DNA of 49,430 nt, from contig DHOP01000017.1 of NCBI GenBank assembly GCA_002407775.1, forward strand, positions 1-49,430, in the 5' to 3' direction. The notes under the pieces were generated by a model. That model ran no database searches and was not told where the DNA came from. It saw only the letters and a list, made by a program, of their open reading frames with translations. The position numbers were made by a program, and so were the translations under genes. The DNA is from Prevotella sp. UBA5387 (GTDB lineage: Bacteria; Bacteroidota; Bacteroidia; Bacteroidales; Bacteroidaceae). Numbering within the stretch: position 1 is the first letter of the stretch; each line of letters begins with the position of its first letter. Of the stretch, positions 37,417 to 46,775 are shown piece after piece.

Positions 37417-37517
37417 TTGGCGTTGTGATTCAATTTGATTCATCGCGTGATTCAATTTGATTTATGGTATGATTCAATTTGTTTCACTCTGTGATTCAAT
37501 TTGAATCACAACGCCAA
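37417..37517. repeat. Palindromic 22-bp-period repeat, array C (4 copies) with inverted flanks
   Basis: Four 17-bp copies lie at 37426-37442, 37448-37464, 37470-37486 and 37492-37508, with 5-bp spacers tcgcg, tggta and ctctg. The last copy is a perfect palindrome, TGATTCAATTTGAATCA. The whole array is bracketed by a perfect 9-bp inverted repeat, TTGGCGTTG (37417-37425) and CAACGCCAA (37509-37517), so it could fold as one long hairpin. It lies directly between fabG and the pseudouridine synthase gene, ending 26 bp before the latter's ATG. Confidence 0.9.
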
Positions 37518-37543
37518 TATTGTATTATCAAATTACCTACGAG

Positions 37544-38224
37544 ATGATTATCGTTTACGAGGACAATCACTTGATTATTGTTTACAAGCAAAGTGGAGAG
37601 ATTGTGCAGGGTGATAAGACAGGTGACGAACCTCTCTCTGAATCTGTAAAAGCATATATCAAGGAAAAATACCAAAAGCCAGGTAATGTGTTTCTTGGTG
37701 TGGTTCATCGCTTAGATCGTCCTGTGGCTGGATTGGTGGTGTTTGCTCGCACAGGAAAGGCTTTGTCTCGGCTTAACGAAATGTTTCGTAAAGGTGAAGT
37801 GCACAAAACCTATTGGGCTATTACTAAGGATGCTCCAACAGTCTTGATGGGGACATTACATCATTGGTTGGTCCGTAACGAGAAGCAGAATAAGAGCTAC
37901 GCTTATGACCATGAAGTACCAAACAGCAAAGAGGCATTTTTGAATTATCGCGTTATTGGTCATAGTACAAATTACTATCTCTGGGAAGTACAATTGCTTA
38001 CAGGTCGCCATCATCAGATCAGATGCCAACTCGCCCATGTTGGTTGTCCTATTAGAGGGGACCTAAAGTATGGCGCCAAAAGAAGTAATCCAGACGGTAG
38101 CATCTCCCTCCTGTCTCATAGCATTTCTTTTGTGCATCCTGTTTCCAAGAAAAACATTTCTATTGATTCGCCATTACCAGACGAACCACTATGGCATGAT
38201 ATAGCAAAAAGCGTGGAGAAGTAA
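37544..38224 (+). CDS. RluA-family RNA pseudouridine synthase
   Basis: From the ATG at 37544 this is a 226-residue single-domain enzyme that converts uridine to pseudouridine in RNA. The catalytic motif HRLDR has Asp58 as nucleophile. Further family motifs are KTYWAI and LLTGRHHQIRCQLAHVGCPIRGDLKYG. There is no S4 domain, so it resembles the short RluA-type members rather than RluC/RluD. The target RNA cannot be deduced. An in-frame TTG at 37520 is rejected: it lies against the repeat array and adds nothing conserved. A terminator hairpin overlaps the 3' end of the gene. Confidence 0.92.
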   Translation: MIIVYEDNHLIIVYKQSGEIVQGDKTGDEPLSESVKAYIKEKYQKPGNVFLGVVHRLDRPVAGLVVFARTGKALSRLNEMFRKGEVHKTYWAITKDAPTVLMGTLHHWLVRNEKQNKSYAYDHEVPNSKEAFLNYRVIGHSTNYYLWEVQLLTGRHHQIRCQLAHVGCPIRGDLKYGAKRSNPDGSISLLSHSISFVHPVSKKNISIDSPLPDEPLWHDIAKSVEK

Positions 38225-38241
38225 GACTTTTCCCGCTTTTT
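38206..38241 (+). terminator. Terminator overlapping the end of the pseudouridine synthase gene
   Basis: Arms at 38206-38221 and 38227-38241 pair over about 15 bp (AAAAAGCG/CGCTTTTT outer stem, then GG/CC and AAG/CTT) with one bulge and one G-U pair. The stop codon (38222-38224) lies in the 5-base loop. A T-rich tract follows. The left arm encodes the last residues of the protein. Confidence 0.75.
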
Positions 38242-38305
38242 CTTTTATTATTCGAAGATTTATTCCATTTTTTTTATTTACTTTGCACTATGTACACGTC
38301 GACTG

Positions 38306-41300
38306 GTGTCTATGAGTAAATATCTGAAGTGGGGTGGTATAGCGATCCTGATACCAGTTCTACTTATTGCCTTATTATTCGCATTGTTTTACTTTCCACC
38401 CTTTCAGCGGTGGGCAGTAAGGCGGGTTACAGCCTATGCTTCCGAAGAGATGAGTATGGAAATTAGCGTCGGCCATGTGCATCTTGCTTTCCCCCTTGAT
38501 CTATCTATGCAAGAAGTTAAAGTATTACAACCTAATGATTCTCCACTCAACAAGAAGGATACGGTAGCGTATATAGGTGATGTTCGTGCTGATGTCCAAC
38601 TTTTTCCATTGTTGAAAAAGCAGGTAATGATAGATGAACTATCATTCAATCAGATGACAGTAAACACGGCTCATTTCATTCCTTCTGCACGCATTAGAGG
38701 CAAGGTGGGCCACCTTGACCTACAAGCACATGGCATTGATTTAGGAAATCAATTGGTCAATGTCGATAATGCTACGCTTGATAATGCGAAATTGAGTATT
38801 GAACTGAGTGACACAGTCCCCCCAGATACGACACCTAGCACTAACTTCTGGAAGATAAAATTGGCTAATCTTAAGGTGAGGAATACGGACTTCACACTTC
38901 ATATGCCTGGTGATACATTGTCTGTGAATGCTTATTTAGGAAAGGCCTCTGCTCGATACGGCTATTTCGATCTTGGGAAAAGCTTGTACCAAGTTTCTCA
39001 TCTCAACTGGGATGATGGTCGAATGAAGTACGATCAGAATTTTGTTTCTAAGTGTAAAGGGCTTGATTACAATCATTTGGCACTCGATAAGCTGACACTG
39101 AAGGCTGATTCCTTTTCGTTTGGTAACGCAATCACCAGTGTGATTATTCGTGAAGGTGCTTTCAAAGAGCAAAGCGGATTAGCTGTAAATGAGTTGCAAG
39201 GCCGTTTCTATATGGACAGCACAAGTCTAGCGCTTCCATCGCTGATGGTGAATACGGAGGCTGGAACAAAATTGGGGCTTAACTTTCAGATGGATAATAC
39301 TGCCTTTGATGAAATTGCTCCAGGGAAATTCTCCGTCAGCCTCAAGGGACAAGTCGGTAAGCAAGATCTTATGACTTTCATTGGAAGTAAACTGCCTTCA
39401 CAACTCCGAAAGCAATGGCCGAATAAACCATTGATTGTAATTGGCGACGTTCGAGGTAATATGCAGAAGTCACGAATTAAGATTAATGACTTGTCTATTC
39501 CTGGAGTCTTTAAACTCAAGGCAGACGGATTTGCCGAGAATCTCCTTGAAATGAAGAAGTTAAAGGCAAATGTGGATGTAAATGCTAAAGCTCAAAACCT
39601 TAGCTTTGTGTCCGCTTTGTTCGATCCGAGCATTCGGAAGACCTTCAATATACCTAACGGAATTGGTTTTGATGGCAATGTCAAGGTTTCTGGCAACGAG
39701 TATGCTAGTACATTCAAGGCAACACAAGGCGGTGGAAATTTGCGTGGGCATGTTGCGTTTGACGCTAATAAGATGGCTTACAATGCAATGCTCACGGCCA
39801 ACTCATTGCCTTTACAAAACTTCCTGCCACATCAAAACTTGCATCCGTTTACGGGGTCTATCGAAGCCAAGGGAGAAGGTGTTGATTTCCTTTCACCCAA
39901 TACTCGTTTGATGGCAAAAGCTAGAATCAATAAGTTTAACTACGGAGAATACAATCTGAATGATATTGATGCTACTGCTACCATTCGTAACGGACACATT
40001 GTAGCTGATGTGGACAGTCGAAATCCATTACTTCAAGGTAAATTCACTATTGATGCTTTGACCGGTGGCAAAAACCTGCGCGCTACACTGACAGGTGATC
40101 TCCATAGAGTGGATCTTTATAATCTGCACTTCACTGAGCAGCCACTTGTTATTTCAATGTGCACGCATGTTGATGTATCAACTGACTTAAAGCAAACTCA
40201 TCAAGTTCGTGGCACCTTGAGTGACATCACTATATTGAATAATGAAAAGTATTATCGACCTGAGAATATTGACATTGATATGCTCACTTCTCGTGATACA
40301 ACGCACGCAATGGTCTATTCTTCCGACTTTCAACTTAATATGGATGTATCGGGCGGATATGAGCAACTATTGAAGAGCGGACAGAAATTTGTGTCAGAAA
40401 TGCAAAGTCAATATAAGAATAAATATATTGATCAGATACGTCTCAGAAAGCAGCTTCCTCTAGCGCGCATATATCTTGTTTCAGGTAAAGCCAACATCAT
40501 AAGTCACATTCTTAGACATTACGGCTATGACCTGAATAACGCATATGTCAATTTGACCTCATCACCAGTTAAGGGACTGAACGGCAGTTTGCAGGTGGAC
40601 TCCTTAGTAGCCAATGGCTTTGAGATAGATACAGTGCGTTTCAACGTTTTTTCGGATGAGTCAACCATGACCTATACAGCCCAGTTACGTAACGGAAAGG
40701 ATAATCCCCAATATATTTTCAATGCCTTAATCGATGGTTCCATAAATGAGCATGGAACAAGCTTAAAGACACGGGTTTATGATCTGCATGATCGACTTGG
40801 CGTGCAACTTGGATTGCAGGGGTCTATGGAGCAGAATGGTATTCGTGTGCATCTTTTCGGAGATGACCCTATCATTGGCTATAAAAAGTTCTCAGTAAAC
40901 GACAACAACTATATTTTTATGGGAGATGATCGTCGTGTGAGTGCCAATATGGTTCTTCAGGCAGCTGATGGCATGGGTATGCAGATTTTCTCCAACGATC
41001 AAGATTCCACCGTCTTACAAGACTTATCCATTAACCTTCATAAGTTTAACATCGGCGATGCGCTTGCTATGATCCCCTATACACCAAATGTAGAGGGCAT
41101 CCTGAACGGCGACTTTCATATCATTCAAACATCAAAAGAGATTACGGTATCATCGTCAGTCAATGTAGCCAACATGATCTATGAAGGCAGTACAATAGGT
41201 AATATTGGGTCAGAATTCACTTACATGCCGCGCTCTGACGGTGGACATTATGTAGATGGGATACTCCTTCACGAAGGCAATGAGATCGGTGTGCTGACTG

Positions 41301-42955
41301 GAACCTATTTTTCGCAAGGCAAGGGTGTGTTGGATGCCAAGGTTGATCTAGAGCGTTTCCCTATGGACATGGCAAATGGTTTTATACCAGATCGACTCAT
41401 TGGTTTCAAGGGCTATGCCGAAGGAACACTGTCTGTAAAAGGTTCTGTGAACAGCCCAAATGTTAATGGCGAGGTCTTTTTAGACTCCACTTATATGTTT
41501 AGCGAACCCTACGGAGTTGAAATGCGCTTTGCCGATGACCCAGTTACAATAAAAGACAGTCGACTGCTCTTCGAAAATTTTGAGATGTTTGCTCATAATG
41601 AGAGTCCGCTCAATGTGCAGGGATATTTTGACTTCTCTAATATGAGTCGCATGAATATGGACGTTCGCATGCGTGCCAACAATTTTTTGCTTATCGACTC
41701 AAAGGAGACTGGACGCTCTGATGCATTTGGCAAGGCCTATGTCAACTACTTTGGCACTATGCGAGGGTTGTTAAGTAATCTCCAAATGCGAGGTCGATTG
41801 GATGTATTGGGAACTACTGATTTGAAGTATAATCTGAAAGACTCTCCACTTTCCAATGACAATCAGTTGGAAGGGCTGGTGGATTTTGTCGACTTTAAAG
41901 ATACTACAACCCAAGTAATCAATCGCCCACCTATCACGGGACTCAACATGGACCTTTCTATCAGTATCGATCAAGGTGCTCATGTTGACTGTTTCCTAAA
42001 TGCGGACAAGTCCAACTATATTGATATAATTGGCGGTGGTGACATGCGTATGCAATATAATATTGTAGACAATGTACGTCTTAATGGTCGCTATACTATC
42101 AGTAGTGGTGAGATGAAATATTCTTTGCCCGTTATTCCATTAAAGACTTTCACTGTCCAAGACGGTAGTTATATAGAGTTTCGTGGTGACCCCATGAACC
42201 CCCGACTAAATCTTACTGCCACCGAGGAAACTCAATCAACTATTGGCAATGGGACTAATGAGGCTAGGCTTGTGAAGTTCAACTGTGGGGTAGTAGTGAC
42301 CAAAACACTACAAGACATGGGGTTAGAGTTTATTATCGATGCTCCAGAAGACATGACGATCCACAATCAACTACAGATGATGTCTAAAGAGGAACGTGGA
42401 AAAATAGCTGTAACTATGCTCACCACAGGCATGTATCTCTCGGAGGGTGGTACACGTGGATTCACAATGAACTCTGCTCTAAGTTCTTTCTTGAACAGTC
42501 AAATCAATCAGATCTCAAACAAGGCACTACGATCTTTGGATGTAAGCATCGGGGTAGATAACTCAATCCAAGGTAGTGGCGCATTCCACACAGATTATTC
42601 ATTTAAGTTCGCAAAGAGATTTTGGAATAATCGCTTGCGTGTATCTATTGGTGGCAAATTATCATCGGGAGTCGATGCAGCCATGCAGAACGAGACATTC
42701 TTTGATAATATAACCTTGGAGTACCGTCTAAGTCCTACCTCAAATCAATATCTTCGTTTGTTCTACAAACGTAACAACTATGATTGGCTGGAAGGAAACA
42801 TCAGTAAGTATGGAGGCGGTTTCCAATGGAGAAGGAAACTTAACAGTTTAACGGACATCTTCCGATTTAAAAGCGATGTCACTGATTTGCCAGCAATTCG
42901 TGTTGATTCGATTCAGAAACCTATTACAAAGGAGGCGTATGGAAGTGGAAAATAA
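38306..42955 (+). CDS. tamB: TamB-like translocation and assembly module protein
   Basis: This very long protein (1549 aa) has one N-terminal membrane helix (residues ~8-32) and an otherwise beta-rich, AsmA/TamB-like rod. The C-terminal ~250 residues fit the TamB (DUF490) domain (for example GRYTISSGEMKYSLPVIPLKTF and the following SLEFRGDP-like segment). TamB proteins span the periplasm and, with an Omp85 partner, help outer-membrane protein insertion or lipid transport. The partner gene follows directly. The start may be GTG 38306 or the ATG at 38312. A weak -7 element (TTACTTTG, 38278-38285) lies just upstream. Length and context make the assignment firm, though the N-terminal two thirds show little sequence conservation. 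Confidence 0.88.
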   Translation: MSMSKYLKWGGIAILIPVLLIALLFALFYFPPFQRWAVRRVTAYASEEMSMEISVGHVHLAFPLDLSMQEVKVLQPNDSPLNKKDTVAYIGDVRADVQLFPLLKKQVMIDELSFNQMTVNTAHFIPSARIRGKVGHLDLQAHGIDLGNQLVNVDNATLDNAKLSIELSDTVPPDTTPSTNFWKIKLANLKVRNTDFTLHMPGDTLSVNAYLGKASARYGYFDLGKSLYQVSHLNWDDGRMKYDQNFVSKCKGLDYNHLALDKLTLKADSFSFGNAITSVIIREGAFKEQSGLAVNELQGRFYMDSTSLALPSLMVNTEAGTKLGLNFQMDNTAFDEIAPGKFSVSLKGQVGKQDLMTFIGSKLPSQLRKQWPNKPLIVIGDVRGNMQKSRIKINDLSIPGVFKLKADGFAENLLEMKKLKANVDVNAKAQNLSFVSALFDPSIRKTFNIPNGIGFDGNVKVSGNEYASTFKATQGGGNLRGHVAFDANKMAYNAMLTANSLPLQNFLPHQNLHPFTGSIEAKGEGVDFLSPNTRLMAKARINKFNYGEYNLNDIDATATIRNGHIVADVDSRNPLLQGKFTIDALTGGKNLRATLTGDLHRVDLYNLHFTEQPLVISMCTHVDVSTDLKQTHQVRGTLSDITILNNEKYYRPENIDIDMLTSRDTTHAMVYSSDFQLNMDVSGGYEQLLKSGQKFVSEMQSQYKNKYIDQIRLRKQLPLARIYLVSGKANIISHILRHYGYDLNNAYVNLTSSPVKGLNGSLQVDSLVANGFEIDTVRFNVFSDESTMTYTAQLRNGKDNPQYIFNALIDGSINEHGTSLKTRVYDLHDRLGVQLGLQGSMEQNGIRVHLFGDDPIIGYKKFSVNDNNYIFMGDDRRVSANMVLQAADGMGMQIFSNDQDSTVLQDLSINLHKFNIGDALAMIPYTPNVEGILNGDFHIIQTSKEITVSSSVNVANMIYEGSTIGNIGSEFTYMPRSDGGHYVDGILLHEGNEIGVLTGTYFSQGKGVLDAKVDLERFPMDMANGFIPDRLIGFKGYAEGTLSVKGSVNSPNVNGEVFLDSTYMFSEPYGVEMRFADDPVTIKDSRLLFENFEMFAHNESPLNVQGYFDFSNMSRMNMDVRMRANNFLLIDSKETGRSDAFGKAYVNYFGTMRGLLSNLQMRGRLDVLGTTDLKYNLKDSPLSNDNQLEGLVDFVDFKDTTTQVINRPPITGLNMDLSISIDQGAHVDCFLNADKSNYIDIIGGGDMRMQYNIVDNVRLNGRYTISSGEMKYSLPVIPLKTFTVQDGSYIEFRGDPMNPRLNLTATEETQSTIGNGTNEARLVKFNCGVVVTKTLQDMGLEFIIDAPEDMTIHNQLQMMSKEERGKIAVTMLTTGMYLSEGGTRGFTMNSALSSFLNSQINQISNKALRSLDVSIGVDNSIQGSGAFHTDYSFKFAKRFWNNRLRVSIGGKLSSGVDAAMQNETFFDNITLEYRLSPTSNQYLRLFYKRNNYDWLEGNISKYGGGFQWRRKLNSLTDIFRFKSDVTDLPAIRVDSIQKPITKEAYGSGK

Positions 42956-43034
42956 TCATATATTATCTCACATCTTTCATGTTTCAGAAGTTACCGGGCA
43001 AAAATATGTGTTATCGATCAAACTTCGTACTATT

Positions 43035-45422
43035 ATGATACTGCATTTTTTCAGTTATCACAATTTGCCGTGCAGGCTCCGCCAAAGAGCTGCTTTCATC
43101 TTTTCTTTATTTTCCATATTCACTCTCTGTTTCTTTTCATCGTGCTCATCTACTAAGAGCCTGCCTGAAGGAGATCAGCTTTATATTGGTCTATCGGCAA
43201 TAAAATACAATGCACCAGAAAAGGGCGAACACTTCACAACAACTCAGGACGAACTTGAAGCTGCACTGTCAACGCCACCAAACGCTGCGCTTTTTGGTAG
43301 CAGTAGCATCCGATCACCTTTTCCTTTTGGGCTTTGGGTATGGAATGAATTTGTGAACCGCGAGGATAATTTGAGTCAATGGATACTGAAAACTTTTGGT
43401 TCGAAACCAATATTGATGAGTTGGGTCAACCCAGAACTTCGCGCTTCGGTTGCCAACGAGGTTTTAAGAGCACATGGTTACTTTCAAGCTAAAGTTACTC
43501 ATGAGGTCATAACGCAAAGTAATCCTAGGAAAGCGAAGATAAGCTATCAAGTTGACATGGGACATTTATTCACCATTGACAGCCTGCAATACTTGCGTTT
43601 TCCCAAGGCTACCGATAGTTTACTTCGTGTTACACAGGCTGAAGCAAATATCAAGAAAGGTGATGCATTTGATGTATCCACTCTTGAAGCCGAACGGACA
43701 CGCGTTAACAGGCTTTTCCGTAATAATGGTTTCTTTTACTATCAGCCTGGATACGCCTCCTATTTGGCAGATACCGTCTCTTCACCTGGCAAGGTTTCCT
43801 TGAAGTTTCAACAGGCAGAAAATATCCCACAAATAGCAAAACGCAGGTGGTATATTGGTAATGTAGACCTGGATCTTCGTAAACAGTTTATGGAACAGCT
43901 TCTGGATTCTACGGGAAGACGTAGCATGACCATTCATTATAATGGTCGTCGATCACCTATACGTTCTTCTGTCATTCGCAATTCTCTCAAGCTTCAAAAA
44001 GGCAAACTTTACAATTCAAATGACCATGAGGAGAGTTTGGCCAGCCTAACGAGTACTGGGTTGTTCAGCTTAGTCGATTTTACATTCACGCCTCGGGATA
44101 CAACCGGACTAAATGACACCCTTGACTTGCGGCTAAATTGTGTCTTCGACAAGCCATACGACTTCTACGTTGAGGGTAATCTCACAGGAAAGACTAGTAA
44201 TCGCTTCGGTCCTGGTTTGGTAATTGGTCTTACCAAGCGCAATGCTTTTCGAGGGGGCGAACTATTAGACATTAACTTACGTGGAAATTATGAATGGCAA
44301 ACAGGACATAAGGCACAAGGAACAACATCGGGCTTTAATAGTTATGAATATGGCTTTGATGTGTCATTGCAATATCCACGTCTAGTCATCCCGTTTGCTG
44401 AACAACTAAGGCGGAGGAATCGTCAGCGTGGGCAACGAAATGATCGCAGGCGTTTCTTTGTTCCAACCACAACAACGCTGAAAATGTCGTCAGATATTAT
44501 CAGTCGAGCGAACTTCTTCAAACGACACATTGTGTCTGGTGAATGGACATACAACATACAGTCATCACCCACTAGTCGCCATCAGTTCAGTCCACTTATC
44601 TTCTCCTTTGAGTTTATGCGCAGCAAAACACCCGCTTTTGACTCGATCTTGACGGCAACTCCATATTTGCATTATACCATGCGCGACCAGTTTGTGCCGA
44701 AGATGCAGTATGTTTATACTTACACAAGTCCAACCACTTACCATAACCCTATATGGTGGCAAACTACCCTGAGCGAAGGTGGAAATTTGTTATCTTTAGG
44801 CTATTTGATAGCAGGAAAACAATGGGGCGAGAAAGACAAAAAGCTTTTTAAAAATCCCTATGCGCAGTTCTTAAAAGTTGAATCTGAACTAGTAAAGAAA
44901 TGGCAACTCACCCAACATAGTTCGCTGGTGGCCCATTTTGATGCGGGTGTAGCTTGGAGTTTTGGCAATTCTTCGGCAGCTCCATACAGCGAGCAGTTCT
45001 ATGTAGGTGGAGCTAACAGCATTCGTGCATTCACAGCACGCTTCATCGGCCCTGGTAGCTACCATAATCCTGAGGACGCATCTGTTTATTACCTTGACCA
45101 AACTGGAGACATTCGACTGTTAGCAAATCTGGAATATCGCCCCCGTTTGTTCGGAAACCTTTATGGAGCAGTGTTCCTTGATGCTGGCAATGTTTGGAAT
45201 ATCAAAAACGAAGATCGTCCAGGTAGCACCTTTATGTTCAAGAATATTTTGAAGGAGACTGCCCTTGGTACAGGTATTGGTTTACGTTACGATCTTGAAT
45301 TTCTAGTTATTCGTTTGGATTGGGGCATCGGTATACATGTACCCTATAAGCCTGGATTTTATAATATGGACTCATTCAAGGATAGTCAAAGTCTTCACTT
45401 TGCAGTGGGGTATCCGTTCTGA
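43035..45422 (+). CDS. tamL: Omp85/BamA-family lipoprotein, TamL-type partner of TamB
   Basis: The frame is open from 42876, overlapping tamB, but the ATG at 43035 (795 aa) is preferred. It gives an RLRQR-hydrophobic-FFSSC lipoprotein signal with the acylated Cys near residue 37; the ATG at 42939 would add a 32-residue leader. After the lipobox come POTRA-like repeats. A 16-stranded surface-antigen barrel follows, with GGANSIRAF, GPGSY, DQTGDIRLLANLEYR and AVFLDAGNVW, typical of TamL. In Bacteroidota TamL replaces TamA as the outer-membrane partner of TamB and, unusually for this fold, is a lipoprotein. The gene follows tamB closely and should be cotranscribed. Confidence 0.85.
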   Translation: MILHFFSYHNLPCRLRQRAAFIFSLFSIFTLCFFSSCSSTKSLPEGDQLYIGLSAIKYNAPEKGEHFTTTQDELEAALSTPPNAALFGSSSIRSPFPFGLWVWNEFVNREDNLSQWILKTFGSKPILMSWVNPELRASVANEVLRAHGYFQAKVTHEVITQSNPRKAKISYQVDMGHLFTIDSLQYLRFPKATDSLLRVTQAEANIKKGDAFDVSTLEAERTRVNRLFRNNGFFYYQPGYASYLADTVSSPGKVSLKFQQAENIPQIAKRRWYIGNVDLDLRKQFMEQLLDSTGRRSMTIHYNGRRSPIRSSVIRNSLKLQKGKLYNSNDHEESLASLTSTGLFSLVDFTFTPRDTTGLNDTLDLRLNCVFDKPYDFYVEGNLTGKTSNRFGPGLVIGLTKRNAFRGGELLDINLRGNYEWQTGHKAQGTTSGFNSYEYGFDVSLQYPRLVIPFAEQLRRRNRQRGQRNDRRRFFVPTTTTLKMSSDIISRANFFKRHIVSGEWTYNIQSSPTSRHQFSPLIFSFEFMRSKTPAFDSILTATPYLHYTMRDQFVPKMQYVYTYTSPTTYHNPIWWQTTLSEGGNLLSLGYLIAGKQWGEKDKKLFKNPYAQFLKVESELVKKWQLTQHSSLVAHFDAGVAWSFGNSSAAPYSEQFYVGGANSIRAFTARFIGPGSYHNPEDASVYYLDQTGDIRLLANLEYRPRLFGNLYGAVFLDAGNVWNIKNEDRPGSTFMFKNILKETALGTGIGLRYDLEFLVIRLDWGIGIHVPYKPGFYNMDSFKDSQSLHFAVGYPF

Positions 45423-45436
45423 TTTATGGGTAAATG

Positions 45437-45468
45437 GTTTTTCGATAGACAATTATTTTGTAACTTTG
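45437..45468 (+). promoter_or_regulatory. Promoter of the nucleotidyltransferase gene
   Basis: TAACTTTG at 45461-45468 fully matches the -7 consensus. The -33 region around 45437-45442 (GTTTTT) is only a partial match. The start site would lie near 45475, about 33 nt before the ATG at 45508. Confidence 0.6.
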
Positions 45469-45507
45469 CATCAATAAAGAACTATTCATTTAAAAATTAA
45501 ATAACAA

Positions 45508-46419
45508 ATGAAACCTACATTGTTACTCCTCGCTGCAGGAATGGGTAGCCGCTATGGTGGCTTAAAGCAGCTTGACGGTTTAGGACCCAATGGCGAGACT
45601 ATAATGGATTACTCCATTTATGATGCCATTCAGGCAGGATTCGGCAAGATTGTGTTCGTTATTCGAAAAGATTTTGAGGACCAATTCCGCGAGAAAGTGC
45701 TTTCAAAATATGAAGGTCATATCCCAGCTGAGCTTGTATTCCAAGGTCTTGATGCGTTGCCAGAGGGCTATTCTGTACCTGAAGGACGTTCAAAACCATG
45801 GGGAACAAATCACGCAGTTATGATGGCAAAGGATGTAATTAACGAGCCTTTCTGTGTTATCAATTGCGATGACTTCTATAACCGCGACAGCTTTAAGGTT
45901 ATTGGGAAGTTCCTTGCCGACCTTCCAGAAGGAAGCAAGAACCGTTACGCAATGGTTGGATTTCGCGTAGGCAACACCCTTAGCGACAATGGGACTGTGG
46001 CACGTGGTATCTGTTCCAAAGACAAGGACGAGAATCTGACTACTGTTGTGGAACGTACAGAGATTGAGCGTCATGGTTCTGATGTGCAATATAAGGACGA
46101 AAATGGAAATTGGATAAGTGTGCCCGATAATACTCCCGTATCCATGAACGTGTGGGGCTTTACGCCAGACTACTTCGAGTACAGTGAGATATCTTTTAAG
46201 AACTTCTTGTCTGACCCGAAGAATCTAGAGAATCCCAAGGCCGAATTCTTCATTCCGCTGTTGGTCAACCAACTCATCAATGATGGTACAGCTACTGTCC
46301 GAGTGCTAGATACTACTAGTAAATGGTTTGGGGTGACCTATGCCGCAGACCGCCCTGATGTGGTATCAAGAATTCAGAAGCTAATAGATGAGGGTGTTTA
46401 CCCTGCAAAACTCTTCTGA
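45508..46419 (+). CDS. Sugar-phosphate nucleotidyltransferase family protein
   Basis: This 303-residue protein has the N-terminal nucleotide-binding signature LLAAGMGSRYGGLKQL, a variant of the GxGxR...K motif of NDP-sugar pyrophosphorylases. It also has INCDDFYNRD, corresponding to the metal-binding Asp motif of the Rossmann-like fold. It should transfer a nucleotidyl group to a sugar phosphate. The C-terminal part lacks the left-handed beta-helix seen in GlmU-type enzymes. The sugar and nucleotide are not deducible. It has its own promoter and terminator and seems monocistronic. Its family is common in Bacteroidota and often lies next to a sugar kinase, which is absent here. Confidence 0.82.
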   Translation: MKPTLLLLAAGMGSRYGGLKQLDGLGPNGETIMDYSIYDAIQAGFGKIVFVIRKDFEDQFREKVLSKYEGHIPAELVFQGLDALPEGYSVPEGRSKPWGTNHAVMMAKDVINEPFCVINCDDFYNRDSFKVIGKFLADLPEGSKNRYAMVGFRVGNTLSDNGTVARGICSKDKDENLTTVVERTEIERHGSDVQYKDENGNWISVPDNTPVSMNVWGFTPDYFEYSEISFKNFLSDPKNLENPKAEFFIPLLVNQLINDGTATVRVLDTTSKWFGVTYAADRPDVVSRIQKLIDEGVYPAKLF

Positions 46420-46497
46420 TATCGTTCAAGATTGACTTGTTCTGACTAATTATTATAAATTAGTAGAACACAAAGCTTAAACATATTATATTAATAA

Positions 46498-46534
46498 TAT
46501 CCCGTGTAGTCCATAAATAGGGCTGCACGGGATA
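46498..46534 (+). terminator. Terminator of the nucleotidyltransferase gene
   Basis: A 12-bp stem TATCCCGTGTAG/CTGCACGGGATA (46498-46509 and 46523-46534), with one G-U pair and a 13-base loop, is followed by a T-rich tract. It lies 79 bp after the stop codon. Confidence 0.75.
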
Positions 46535-46654
46535 CTTGTTTATTTGATACTATTCACACAAAGTGAAAATGCTTTCTTCTTCATCGTCTTTATATTGACA
46601 GTAAAGTGTTACCTTCTTAGCTTTATAACATCACAATTATAAAATAAAAAGGAA

Positions 46655-46700
46655 AGGGCGAAAGCACTGGAATATGTATTATTGCCGGTACTATCGCCCT
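46655..46700 (-). terminator. Terminator of the sugar symporter gene
   Basis: An outer stem AGGGCGA/TCGCCCT (46655-46661 and 46694-46700) continues inward with an imperfect AGCACTGG/CCGGTACT pairing. On the minus strand it is followed by a pyrimidine-rich, T-rich run (TTTCCTTTTTATTTT). It lies 75 bp downstream of the transporter stop codon. Confidence 0.75.
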
Positions 46701-46775
46701 CAGGAGTCTAGTTTAGTTGATGTGTTATAACTGTCTAATATTAATATGATAACTTGTTTGCTGTATATTAAAATA

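Larger units (their letters stand above)
46420..46775. other. Intergenic region between convergent genes
   Basis: This 356-bp gap separates the nucleotidyltransferase gene from the convergent transporter gene. It contains one terminator hairpin for each (46498-46534 and 46655-46700) and no gene. Confidence 0.8.

Noticed and set aside
42876..43034. Longer N-terminus of TamL overlapping tamB
   Set aside because: Only the ATG at 43035 places a signal peptide directly before the lipobox Cys; the extension has no conserved content, although 42939 cannot be fully excluded.
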